From NCBI RefSeq assembly GCF_005795905.1, contig NZ_VAWE01000001.1, positions 6,933,001 through 6,997,000 on the forward strand: 64,000 nt of DNA, read 5' to 3'. The DNA comes from Streptomyces marianii. GTDB lineage: Bacteria; Actinomycetota; Actinomycetes; Streptomycetales; Streptomycetaceae. Shown here one piece after another: positions 51,251 to 60,291 of the stretch. How positions within the stretch are numbered: the stretch's first letter is position 1; each line of letters opens with the position of its first letter. A program made the translations under genes and the position numbers. Below the pieces are notes generated by a model that saw only the letters and a program-made list of their open reading frames with translations, did no database searches and was not told the DNA's origin.

Positions 51251-52198
51251 TCATTCGTGCGGACTCGCGCTCGCCAGCTCCGCGCGCAGCCGGCCGACCG
51301 CCCTGCCGAGCCCCCAGCGCGCGGCCAGTTCATCCAGCCCGGCCGGGTCACGGGGTTCCCTGGGCAGCGCCGGATCGAAGGCGGGCAGCGGGACGTCGTC
51401 CGCGACCCGGACGACCTTGGGGGCGACCGCCACATAGGGACGCGATTCGTCCAGCCGCCTGCGCTGCGACGGCGTCAGCCCGGACGCGGGGTCGTCGACA
51501 GCGGCCATGATCCCGGCCAGGTCGCCGTACGCGGCCAGGAGCTTCGCCGCCGTCTTCTCGCCGATGCCCGGCACCCCTGGCAGCCCGTCGCTGGGGTCGC
51601 CGCGCAGCAGGGCCAGGTCCGCGTAACCCGGGCCGTCCACGCCGTACTTCTCGCGGAGCACCGCCTCGTCCGTGGCCTGCATCATGCCCACGCCCTTCAA
51701 GGGGTAGAGCACGCGGATCCCGCGGGCGTCGTCCACGAGCTGGTACAGGTCGCGGTCGCCGGTGACGATGTCGACCGGGCCCGTCGCCCGTGCCGTGAGG
51801 GTGCCGATCACGTCGTCCGCCTCGTACCCCGCGACGCCGACCCGCGCGATACCGAAGGCGTCAAGGACGTCCTCGATGACGGGCACCTGCGGCGACAGGG
51901 TGTCCGGGACCTCCTCCTCGTCCGGCCCCGCCTCGGTCTCCACCGCGACCCGGTGGGCCTTGTACGAGGGGATCAGCTCGACCCGCCAGTGCGGGCGCCA
52001 GTCCGCGTCCATGCAGGCCACCAGTTCGTCCGGACGGTGGTCCTGGACCAGCCGGGTGATGAACTCGAGCAGCCCGCGCACGGCGTTGACGGGCGTGCCG
52101 TCGGGGGCGCGCACGGAGTCCGGCACCCCGTAGTACGCACGGAAGTACAGGGAGGCGGTGTCGAGCAAGAGGCACTTGCGTAGGCTGCGCGTCGTCAT
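51251..52198 (-). CDS. 5'-3' exonuclease (FEN/Pol I N-terminal type)
   Basis: A stand-alone 5' nuclease of 315 residues. Metal-binding acidic residues are visible in KCLLLDTASLYFRAYYG (N-terminal Asp), ELVACMDADWRPHWR, GVAGYEADDVIGTLTARATG and DIVTGDRDLYQLVDDARGIR. The helix-3-turn and H2TH region reads LLRGDPSDGLPGVPGIGEKT and AAKLLAAYGDLAGIM. It has no polymerase domain. It likely processes flaps or RNA primers. In mycobacteria a homologue (Rv2090) lies near helY, consistent with this location. ATG at 52198; no ribosome-binding site stands out. Confidence 0.92.
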   Translation of the reverse strand: MTTRSLRKCLLLDTASLYFRAYYGVPDSVRAPDGTPVNAVRGLLEFITRLVQDHRPDELVACMDADWRPHWRVELIPSYKAHRVAVETEAGPDEEEVPDTLSPQVPVIEDVLDAFGIARVGVAGYEADDVIGTLTARATGPVDIVTGDRDLYQLVDDARGIRVLYPLKGVGMMQATDEAVLREKYGVDGPGYADLALLRGDPSDGLPGVPGIGEKTAAKLLAAYGDLAGIMAAVDDPASGLTPSQRRRLDESRPYVAVAPKVVRVADDVPLPAFDPALPREPRDPAGLDELAARWGLGRAVGRLRAELASASPHE

Positions 52199-53046
52199 GC
52201 GCCCAGGATGCCCGCTGGACGGCGGGAAAACGAAGGCGCCCCCCGCCGGTCACGGCGGAGGCCTTCGCGGCGTCGGCCGGGCGTCGGGCGTCGCCGCCCG
52301 CCCACGGTCGCGGCGCGCCCCGAGCGCCGATCGGCCGGACGGCGGCGGCGGTCCACGCGTCACGGTGGGCGTTGTGGAACTGCCGCGCGCCGCGGTCGGC
52401 GCAAGGCGCCGTCCGATGCTGCCCCCGACGGACCGCCGGGACCGCGGCTTCCGTTCCCTTCTCCTCCCCGTCCCCTGACCGGACTGGTCGGTCGGGGGTC
52501 TCATGCGGAGCGCCCGATTGCGTGTGGTGAGCCTGCGGCGCCATCCTGCCCGGTGATCAACAGGTGCGCGGGGGGTGGGCATCGATCGCCGTATCGCGGT
52601 CGTTCGTCTTCGACCGGACGACCGTCTCGCGCTCGCCGGCGATGCGGCCGTACGGCTCGTCGACGGCACGGACCTCGGCGGCACCCCGGCCGACGGGGAC
52701 ACCGGTGGTCGTCGACCGCCTGGTGGCCGGTCGCGGTGACCGGGCGGTGGCAAGGGCGCAGCCCACCGGCCTGGAAACGAGGATCCAGGAAGCCGGCGAA
52801 AGAGCGGGAGGCAGGGACGCCGTCCGCACCCGGCCGGCGGAGAACCCCGGCCCCGCCGGCAAGGGGACGCCCCCGGCCGGGGAGCGGCGAAGGGCGCACA
52901 GCCGCAACAGACCGGCGGAATCCGCCACCGGTGAGGGTCCCGTCACATAACGTGGCGGGGTCCTCGTCGTTGCGGCAGGGGCAACGGAGGGTTGCCCGGG
53001 CCGGAACGTGCGTAAGGTACAGAGAGAGGAGGGAGGGACCTCAGCC
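52199..53046. other. 848-base region without a convincing gene
   Basis: Several overlapping open frames exist on both strands, but none shows a recognisable domain with a ribosome-binding site. A short plus-strand frame near 52576 (VGIDRRIAVVRLRPDDRLAL...) has coding-like codon bias for about 53 codons and may be a relic. The last 60 bases hold the leader of the XRE-cupin gene (GAGAGAGGAGGGAGGG). Confidence 0.5.
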
Positions 53047-53598
53047 ATGGGAGACAAGGAAGCTCTCCGTGTGGGCTCCGCCGTCCGCCGAAGGCGCCGG
53101 GCCCTGGATCTGACGCTCGCCGCCGTCGCCGGACGCAGCGGCCTGTCCGTGCCCTTCCTCAGCCAGATCGAGAACGAACGGGCCCGGCCCAGCATGCGCT
53201 CGCTGCACCGCGTCGCCGACGCGCTGGAGACGACCGCCGCCGAGCTGCTCGCCGCCGCCGACTCCTGCCGGGTCGTCGACGTCGTCCGCGCGGACGACAC
53301 CGGCCTCGTCGCCCGGCCGGGCGTGCGCCATCTGGTGCGCGGCCACCACCAGCTCCACGCCGTCGAGTTCACCGGTGAGCAGGACGCCGGAGGCGAGCAC
53401 CAGCACCGCAACGACGAGCTGATGTACGTGGCCGACGGTGGCGCCGAGGTCGAGGCCGAGGGCCGTGCCCACCGTCTGGAGAAGGGCGACACGCTCTTCC
53501 TGTCCGGTGGGGTGCTCCACCGCTGGCGGGCCACCCGTCCCGGCACCCGCCTCCTCGTCGTCGCCGTCGCCGACCACATCGAGGCCGTCGCACCGTGA
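53047..53598 (+). CDS. XRE-family regulator with cupin sensor domain
   Basis: 183 residues. The N-terminal HTH_3 (about 10-65) reads VGSAVRRRRRALDLTLAAVA, SGLSVPFLSQIENERARPSM and RSLHRVADALETTAAELLAA. The C-terminal cupin (about 110-180) contains EHQHRNDELMYVADGGAEVE and HRLEKGDTLFLSGGVLHRWR, with histidines positioned to bind a metal. Such proteins sense small metabolites or metals and control one adjacent operon. The ATG at 53047 has GGAGGGAGGGACC upstream. Its stop codon overlaps the GTG of the next gene (GTGA), so it is translationally coupled to a metal-receptor-like protein, which suggests a shared role. Confidence 0.9.
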   Translation: MGDKEALRVGSAVRRRRRALDLTLAAVAGRSGLSVPFLSQIENERARPSMRSLHRVADALETTAAELLAAADSCRVVDVVRADDTGLVARPGVRHLVRGHHQLHAVEFTGEQDAGGEHQHRNDELMYVADGGAEVEAEGRAHRLEKGDTLFLSGGVLHRWRATRPGTRLLVVAVADHIEAVAP

Positions 53599-54305
53599 CC
53601 CGGGTCGTCTCACTTGTGCCCTCGCTCACGGAGGCCATCGCGGTCAGCGCGCCCGGGCTGCTGGCCGGTGCCACCGAATGGTGCACCCGTCCCGCCGGCC
53701 TCCGCGCCGCCAGGATCGGGGGTACGAAGAACCCCGACGTGGAGGCGGTGGTCGCGCTGCGGCCCGATCTCGTGGTCGCCAACGAGGAGGAGAACCGGGA
53801 GCCCGACCTCGCCGCGCTGCGTGCCGCCGGGCTCGACGTGCTCGTCACCGAGGTGAGGACCCTGCCGCAGGCGTTCACCGAGCTGCAGCGGGTGCTGGAC
53901 GCCTGCGGGGTGCCCCGTCCCCGGTGGCTCGACGACGCCGAGGCCGCCTGGGACGCCGTCGAGCCGCCGGCCGGGCCGCGCCGTGCGGTGGTGCCGGTCT
54001 GGCGGCGGCCCTGGATGGTCCTCGGCCGCGACACCTTCGCCGGCGACGTACTCGCCCGGCTCGGTGTCGACAACGTCTACGCCGCGCACCCGGAACGCTA
54101 TCCCCGCATCCCGCTCGACGAGCTGAACGCCGCGGGCGCGGACCTGGTCGTACTCCCCGACGAGCCCTACCGCTTCACCGCGGACGACGGTCCGGAGGCC
54201 TTTCCCGGGCTCCCCGCCGCGCTCGTCGACGGGCGCATGCTCACCTGGTACGGGCCGTCGCTGGCAGCGGCGCCGACGGCGCTGCGAGCAGCGCTCCGCG
54301 GGTGA
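53595..54305 (+). CDS. Helical-backbone metal receptor (BtuF/TroA-like), no signal peptide
   Basis: 236 residues with the class-III periplasmic binding fold of B12 and iron-siderophore receptors. Seen: RVVSLVPSLTEAIAVSAPGL, GGTKNPDVEAVVALRPDLVV, NEEENREPDLAALRAAGLDV, TLPQAFTELQRVLDACGV and ADLVVLPDEPYRFTADDGPE. It starts at GTG 53595 directly with the first beta strand, so there is no export signal or lipobox and it should stay in the cytoplasm, unlike transport-linked receptors. It is coupled to the XRE-cupin regulator. Its last 65 bases overlap the 3' end of the convergent transporter gene. The function may be sensing or carrying a cobalamin- or siderophore-like ligand, but this is inference. 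Confidence 0.82.
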   Translation: MTRVVSLVPSLTEAIAVSAPGLLAGATEWCTRPAGLRAARIGGTKNPDVEAVVALRPDLVVANEEENREPDLAALRAAGLDVLVTEVRTLPQAFTELQRVLDACGVPRPRWLDDAEAAWDAVEPPAGPRRAVVPVWRRPWMVLGRDTFAGDVLARLGVDNVYAAHPERYPRIPLDELNAAGADLVVLPDEPYRFTADDGPEAFPGLPAALVDGRMLTWYGPSLAAAPTALRAALRG

Positions 54306-55407
54306 GGCCCCGCAGCGTGAGGGTCCCGGCCACGACCCAGGCCGCGACCAGGAAGGCGTACAGCGCGGCCGCCGCCCACGCCGGAGCGGCCGCACCCGAG
54401 CGCGCCGACAGTGCCGCCGCCCCCGTCACGCACGTACCGACCGGGAACGTGAAGGCCCACCAGGTCATCGCGAACGGCATGCCCCGGCGGGCCGCCCGGG
54501 CCACCAGCGCCGCGGCCGGGAGGAGCCACAGCAGCGCGAGGCCGAGCGCCACGGTCCCGTAGGCCGTCGCGAAGGAGCCGAGGGCCGCCGCGTCCGCCGG
54601 TCCGACCGCCGAGGGGGCCGCGTCCGCCAGCTTGTGCACGGCGGTCGTGGACTGGCCCAGCGGGCCGAGCACGAGGAACAGGGCAGGCGTGAGGGCGAGC
54701 GGCGGTGGACCCTCACGGACGAGCCGCAGGGTCACCAGCGGCAGGATCACGAGCACGGCGAGCAGGCTCACGGCGAACAGCCCGTAGCACCCCAGCAGCG
54801 CGGCCCCGCGCCACGGTCCGGCGGGCACCCTGCCCACGAGGAGCGCGCCCAGCGTCGCCGCCACCATCGGGGCCACCACGGGCAGCAACCACACCGGTGA
54901 GGCGTCCCCCGCCGTCACCCTGCCCCGGGTGACGAGCAGATACGGAATCGCCACCGCGGCCGTCAGCCCCGTCAGCGTGCCGGCGGCGAACAGGGCCGTC
55001 GCCGTCAGAACCGCCGCGTGTTCGCCGACGACGCCCCCGCCGACCGTGAGCGAGCCGATGCCGACCGCGAGGAGCGCCATCGCCGTACAGCCCTGGAACG
55101 GGGCGACCGCCGGATCGAGGAGGTCGGCACGTGCCCGGTCGCGGTGGCGTGCCCAGTGCGCGGCGCGCGCGACCAGCACGGTGACGAGCGCCAGCGCGGA
55201 GAGCGCCCAGACCGCCCCGAGCACGTCCCGTGTTCCCGCGGGCCCCATCGGCAGGGCCGCACCGGCGACGGCCACCGCGGCCGTGCCCATGACGGCGGAG
55301 TACCAGTTCGGCCCGAGGCGGCGCAGTGCGGGCTCGGGCCGCTGCGGGCGGACCGGGCCGGGTGGCACGGCGGGGGAGGAGGTGCGGGGATGGGCGACGG
55401 TGACCAT
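54241..55407 (-). CDS. TDT-family transporter (TehA/SLAC1-like)
   Basis: A 388-residue membrane protein of the tellurite-resistance/dicarboxylate transporter family, with about ten helices. Hydrophobic segments: MGTAAVAVAGAALPM, ALSALALVTVLVARA, GCTAMALLAVGIGSLTVGGG, VAPMVAATLGALLVGRV, LFAVSLLAVLVILPLV and ALYAFLVAAWVVAGTLTLRG. The family motif NWYSAVMGTA opens the first helix and FAMTWWAFTFPVGTCVTGAA lies near the end. Members carry C4-dicarboxylates, sulfite or anions; the substrate here is open. The ATG at 55407 is chosen by homology and the ribosome-binding site is weak. It is divergent from a LysR regulator and convergent with, and overlapping, the metal-receptor gene. Confidence 0.87.
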   Translation of the reverse strand: MVTVAHPRTSSPAVPPGPVRPQRPEPALRRLGPNWYSAVMGTAAVAVAGAALPMGPAGTRDVLGAVWALSALALVTVLVARAAHWARHRDRARADLLDPAVAPFQGCTAMALLAVGIGSLTVGGGVVGEHAAVLTATALFAAGTLTGLTAAVAIPYLLVTRGRVTAGDASPVWLLPVVAPMVAATLGALLVGRVPAGPWRGAALLGCYGLFAVSLLAVLVILPLVTLRLVREGPPPLALTPALFLVLGPLGQSTTAVHKLADAAPSAVGPADAAALGSFATAYGTVALGLALLWLLPAAALVARAARRGMPFAMTWWAFTFPVGTCVTGAAALSARSGAAAPAWAAAALYAFLVAAWVVAGTLTLRGLTRGALLAAPSAPLPATARTR

Positions 55408-55455
55408 GGCCCCACCCTGCGGTTCCGACGGGCCGCCCACCAGGCGCTCCGTCAC

Positions 55456-55479
55456 TATGGCCCCATAAGCTGGCCTTAT
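55456..55479. promoter_or_regulatory. Tandem palindromes, candidate LysR box
   Basis: TATGG-CC-CCATA (55456-55467) and ATAAG-CTGGC-CTTAT (55465-55479, fitting T-N11-A) overlap in the divergent promoter. The second includes the LysR start codon, a position suited to autoregulation. Confidence 0.5.
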
Positions 55480-56401
55480 GAGCGGAGCAGAACGCGGGCC
55501 GGTGGCCCACCGGGTGCCCGACCTCGCCGCGCTGGAACTGCTGCTCGCGGTCGCCCGGCACGGGAGTCTGGGGCGCGCCGCACGTGAACTCGGCGTCACC
55601 CAGCCGGCTGCGAGCAGCCGGATCCGTTCCATGGAGCGGCAGTTGGGCGTCGCGCTGGTGGATCGCTCGCCGCGCGGTTCCCGGCTCACGGACGCGGGCG
55701 CGCTGGTCACGGACTGGGCGCGGCGGATCGTGGAGGCGGCCGAGGCGTTCGACGCCGGCGCGCAGGCGCTGCGTGACCGGCGAGACTCCCGGCTGAGGGT
55801 GGCCGCCAGCATGACCATCGCCGAGTACCTGCTGCCCGGCTGGCTGATCGCACTCCGCCAGGAACGACCGGGCACCGCGGTGTCACTGCTCGCGGGCAAC
55901 TCGGCGGCGGTGGCGGAGCGTCTGCTGCGCGGCGAGGCGGACCTCGGCTTCGTCGAGGGGCTGGCGGTGCCGGAGGGGCTCGACGGCGCGGTCATCGGCC
56001 ACGACCGGCTCGTGGTCGTCGCGGCGCCGGGCCACGCGTGGGCGCGCCGGCGTTCGCCGCTGTCGCCGGAGAAGCTGGCCGCGACCCCGCTGGTACTGCG
56101 CGAACGCGGCTCGGGCACCAGGCAGGTACTCGACTCGGCGCTCGCGGACCACGGCGGTCTCGCCGAGCCCCTGCTCGAACTCGCCTCCACCACGGCGGTG
56201 AAGGCGGCGGCCGTGAGCGGCGCCGGTCCCGCGGTCCTCAGTGAACTCGCCGTGACGGAGGAACTGGCGTCCCGCCGCCTCGTCCGCATCCCCCTTGAGG
56301 CGGTCCGCCTGCGCCGCGACCTGCGCGCCGTCTGGCCCCACGGCCACCGCCCCACGGGCCCGGCCCGCGACCTGCTGTCGCTGACGCGGTCCGGGGGCTG
56401 A
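55478..56401 (+). CDS. LysR-family transcriptional regulator
   Basis: 307 residues. The N-terminal HTH (about 15-75) reads LAALELLLAVARHGSLGRAA, RELGVTQPAASSRIRSMERQ and LVDRSPRGSRLTDAGALV. The substrate-binding domain (about 100-290) includes RLRVAASMTIAEYLLPGWLI, ERLLRGEADLGFVEGLAVPE and AVSGAGPAVLSELAV. It most resembles regulators of CysB/CbbR type that control one divergent target. The ATG at 55478 overlaps a palindromic box. The divergent TDT transporter gene is the likely target. The tail is followed by a run of GGCCGGGCG repeats (56403-56439). Confidence 0.9.
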   Translation: MSGAERGPVAHRVPDLAALELLLAVARHGSLGRAARELGVTQPAASSRIRSMERQLGVALVDRSPRGSRLTDAGALVTDWARRIVEAAEAFDAGAQALRDRRDSRLRVAASMTIAEYLLPGWLIALRQERPGTAVSLLAGNSAAVAERLLRGEADLGFVEGLAVPEGLDGAVIGHDRLVVVAAPGHAWARRRSPLSPEKLAATPLVLRERGSGTRQVLDSALADHGGLAEPLLELASTTAVKAAAVSGAGPAVLSELAVTEELASRRLVRIPLEAVRLRRDLRAVWPHGHRPTGPARDLLSLTRSGG

Positions 56402-56402
56402 G

Positions 56403-56439
56403 GGCCGGGCGGGCCGGGCGGGCCGGGCGGGCCGGGCGC
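56403..56439. repeat. 9-bp GC tandem repeat after the LysR gene
   Basis: Four head-to-tail copies of GGCCGGGCG lie directly after the LysR stop codon. Simple-sequence expansion is the likely origin. Confidence 0.75.
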
Positions 56440-56655
56440 GTTCACCGTCGGGTGTGGTGCGCTGGTGCCGTGTCGGGCAGGGGTCGCCCGTCGAGGAGCG
56501 GCGTCCGGTGTACGGGGTCTCCCCGGCCCTCCGGCCGAGGGGAAGGGCCGCCAGGTGCCGGATCGACCTCGTGGTGGGCCTGCGCGGTCGATCCGGCAGC
56601 GCCGCGAGCCGCCGTGCCGGGCGTCGCGACGGGGCGAGCGTCGCCCGAGGCGGCA

Positions 56656-57339
56656 CTAAGGGCTGCAGGCGGCGCGGACGAGGCCCGCCATGACGCGGGT
56701 GTCGTCGGCCATCTCCGGGTGCCACTGCACCCCGAGCACCCAGGCCGGGCCCGGGAGCTCGACGGCCTCCACGGTGCCGTCGTGCGCGTGCGCCGAGACG
56801 ACGAGGCCGTCGCCGAGGCGGTCCACGGACTGGTGGTGGTACGTGGGAACCGACGACTCGTCCGCCACCAGCGAGGCGTACCGCGTGCCGGCGACCGGCG
56901 TCACGGCGTGCCGGCCGAACACGCCGACGGCCTCCACGTGCCCGTCGAGGTGCTGGACGAGCGTGCCGCCGAGGGCGACGTTCAGCAGTTGCATCCCCCG
57001 GCAGATCCCGAGCAGCGGCGTGCCGGTGTCGATCGCGGCCCGGATCAGGGCCAGTTCCCAGGCGTCCCGCTCCCGGGCCGGCGGTCCGGTGCGGGGATGG
57101 GGTTCGGCCCCGTACCGCACGGGCTCGACGTCGGGCCCGCCCGCGACGACCAGCCCGTCGAGCCGGGCCACGGTCGCGGCCGCCCGGCCGGGCTCGTCCG
57201 GCGGCAGCATCGCGGCGATGCCACCGGCCGACTGGACGAGGCGCGGGTAGCCGACGGGCAGCAGTGCGGCGCGCAGGCGCCACACGCCCCACGAGGCTTC
57301 GTCCAGGTAGGTGCTGACGCCGATGAGCGGCTGGGTCAC
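56656..57339 (-). CDS. Class-I glutamine amidotransferase-like gamma-glutamyl hydrolase (PuuD type)
   Basis: 227 residues. It should hydrolyse gamma-glutamyl amides such as gamma-glutamyl-GABA or the oxidised gamma-glutamyl-ethanolamide, releasing glutamate in the cytoplasm. The catalytic triad is Cys113 in LLGICRGMQLLN, His207 and Glu209 in VQWHPEM. Further family motifs are PLIGVSTYLDEASWGVWRL, LVVAGGPDVEP and YHHQSVDRLGDGL. The start is GTG at 57339. It lies in one direction with the permease upstream and near GlnA4, the ALDH and the SDR, which fits a glutamylated-amine pathway. The ligase in the same cluster makes the substrate that this enzyme would cleave. Confidence 0.9.
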   Translation of the reverse strand: MTQPLIGVSTYLDEASWGVWRLRAALLPVGYPRLVQSAGGIAAMLPPDEPGRAAATVARLDGLVVAGGPDVEPVRYGAEPHPRTGPPARERDAWELALIRAAIDTGTPLLGICRGMQLLNVALGGTLVQHLDGHVEAVGVFGRHAVTPVAGTRYASLVADESSVPTYHHQSVDRLGDGLVVSAHAHDGTVEAVELPGPAWVLGVQWHPEMADDTRVMAGLVRAACSP

Positions 57340-57646
57340 GGTCGCGGGTCCTCCGGTCGTGATGCGGTGGTGCGGTTGTCCGGTGCTGCGTGGACGTCCT
57401 GGTCCCGGCCTCCTTGACGCGGGACCACGGGTGATGTGGGCACGGTGCCGGACGCCCGGCTCCGGGGTGATGGGCCACGGAGGCCGGGCCCGCCCGGGGC
57501 AGGGCCACGAGGCCCGACCGCCCGGGACAGGCCACGAGGCCCGGGGCCACGGCCGCCGGTAGCGGGTGCGCGCCCCCGGGTTCCATCGTGCGGCGTCCGC
57601 GGTCCGGCGCCCGATCGGCGGGCGCCGGACCGCGGACGCCGGCGCG
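57340..57646. other. Intergenic region, amidotransferase / permease
   Basis: 307 bases. Next to the permease lies a 22-bp terminator hairpin. Further left, CCACGAGGCCCG occurs twice (near 57508 and 57532) as a direct repeat. The promoter of the amidotransferase gene should be here but no clear -10 was chosen. Confidence 0.5.
57592..57640 (-). terminator. Permease terminator hairpin
   Basis: A perfect 22-bp stem (57592-57613 with 57619-57640, arm GGCGTCCGCGGTCCGGCGCC plus CG) and a five-base loop begin seven bases after the permease stop codon. It is the longest perfect stem seen in the window. Confidence 0.88.
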
Positions 57647-59098
<1,452 letters not shown>

Positions 59099-59484
59099 GG
59101 CAGAGCTCCCGCGTCGGGCCCAATGGAATGGACCCATACCTTTGCGGTGACGGTGGGGGAAGCGCAAGACCTTTGCGTTACTTTCGGATTACGCCGTCCC
59201 GTTCCCGGGGGTGTGCGGCGGCGTGCCCGGCGCGTGTCCGCGACCCCTTCCCGCGCGCCGCCGACGGCATGCAGACCGGGCTCCGCCGGCCCTGCGCGGC
59301 CCGCGCCGACCGCGCCGGGCGGGGTGGGCCCCGGCCCTGGCGCGGCACGTCCGGAGGGCGGTGGCGGGGATCGTCCTCGAGGCCCGCAGCGGGCCCTCCC
59401 GGTCCTGCCGGTGAGCCGCGCGGCGCTTCTCGTGCACCGGCGGGCGTCCGGCGGAGCCCCTACGGGGAGGCCGCGCGGCGGACC
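59099..59484. other. Intergenic region upstream of the permease
   Basis: 386 bases. The permease side (59130-59180) has the direct repeat ACCTTTGCG at 59138-59146 and 59169-59177. No gene was found; the left and middle parts are GC-rich. Confidence 0.55.
59138..59177. promoter_or_regulatory. Direct repeat ACCTTTGCG upstream of the permease
   Basis: Two exact copies begin 31 bases apart, 40-80 bases upstream of the permease start. The first is part of ATACCTTTGCG and shares ATACCTT with the GntR/GlnA4 divergent region (60251-60257), which makes it a candidate regulator site. Confidence 0.45.
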
Positions 59485-60213
59485 TCACGCGAGGAAGCCG
59501 CGCAGCAGCGCGGCCGTGCCCTCGCAGTGCTCCCGCATCACCTCGCGCGCCGCGTCCGCGTCGCCCTCCAGGATCGCCTCGACCAGCGCGACGTGCTGCT
59601 GCTGGGAGTGCTCCAGGTTGCGCACGAGCAGCGGGATGCAGTCGAGCAGATCGTTCACGGCCGCCCGGACGGCCGCGTACTGCTTGGTCAGCGTGGGTGA
59701 GCCGGACAGTTCGGCCAGCGTGAGGTGCAGGAGCGTGTCGCACCGCCGGTAGTCGTCCAGGGGTGCGTCGTGCGTCGCCGTCAGCGCCGTGCGCAGCCGC
59801 CCGGCGCCCTCCTCGGAGAGTCCGTGCGCCGCGCACAGCCCCGCCGCGCCGACCTCCAGGACCTCCCGGAAGCGCAGTGTGTCCTCGACGTCGACGGCCG
59901 CGATCCGGCGGCGCAGCTCGTCCTCGCCCTCGGTGCGCGGGCGGTGCAGGACGAACGTTCCGCCGTAGCGGCCGCGCCGGCTCTCCACCAGGCCCTCCTC
60001 CTGGAGGACCCTGAGCACCTCGCGCAGCGTGACCCGGCTGATGCCCATGCGCTCGGCGAGTTCGCGCTCGGCGGGCAGCCGTTCGCCGCCGGGCACCAGT
60101 CCCAGCCGTACGACCTGCAGGATCTGTTCGAGGGCCTCCTCGAAGCCGTTGCCCCCGCGCACCGGCCGCAGCACGGACGTGAGCCGGTCCCCGGACTCGC
60201 TCTTCTCGACCAC
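59485..60213 (-). CDS. GntR/FadR-family regulator (FCD domain)
   Basis: 242 residues. The N-terminal winged helix (about 20-85) contains FEEALEQILQVVRLGLVPGG, RLPAERELAERMGISRVTLR and EEGLVESRRGRYGGTFV. The FCD effector domain (about 95-235) contains LRFREVLEVGAAGLCAAHGL, RCDTLLHLTLAELSGSP (metal-binding Asp/His) and NLEHSQQQHVALVEAIL with two further histidines. These histidines usually bind a metal and a carboxylate or amine ligand. The GTG at 60213 behind GGGAAGGGG is preferred to the TTG at 60234. It is divergent from glnA4 and likely controls that operon and the permease. Confidence 0.9.
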   Translation of the reverse strand: MVEKSESGDRLTSVLRPVRGGNGFEEALEQILQVVRLGLVPGGERLPAERELAERMGISRVTLREVLRVLQEEGLVESRRGRYGGTFVLHRPRTEGEDELRRRIAAVDVEDTLRFREVLEVGAAGLCAAHGLSEEGAGRLRTALTATHDAPLDDYRRCDTLLHLTLAELSGSPTLTKQYAAVRAAVNDLLDCIPLLVRNLEHSQQQHVALVEAILEGDADAAREVMREHCEGTAALLRGFLA

Positions 60214-60246
60214 GTTGCGGTTTCCCCTTCCCAAGCAATGGTCTTC

Positions 60247-60255
60247 GGTAATACC
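60247..60255. promoter_or_regulatory. GGTAATACC palindrome in the glnA4/GntR divergent promoter
   Basis: GGTA-A-TACC is a perfect palindrome about midway between the divergent starts (60213 and 60292). GntR/FadR proteins bind short palindromes of this kind. ATACCTT also occurs before the permease gene. Confidence 0.45.
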
Positions 60256-60291
60256 TTATGGCTCCCGGCTGGCCTTAGGAGGCGCAATCCC

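Noticed and set aside
60238..60291. Upstream ATG (60238) as the glnA4 start
   Set aside because: It would lie close to the likely operator and lacks a ribosome-binding site, whereas the GTG at 60292 has a clear AGGAGG.
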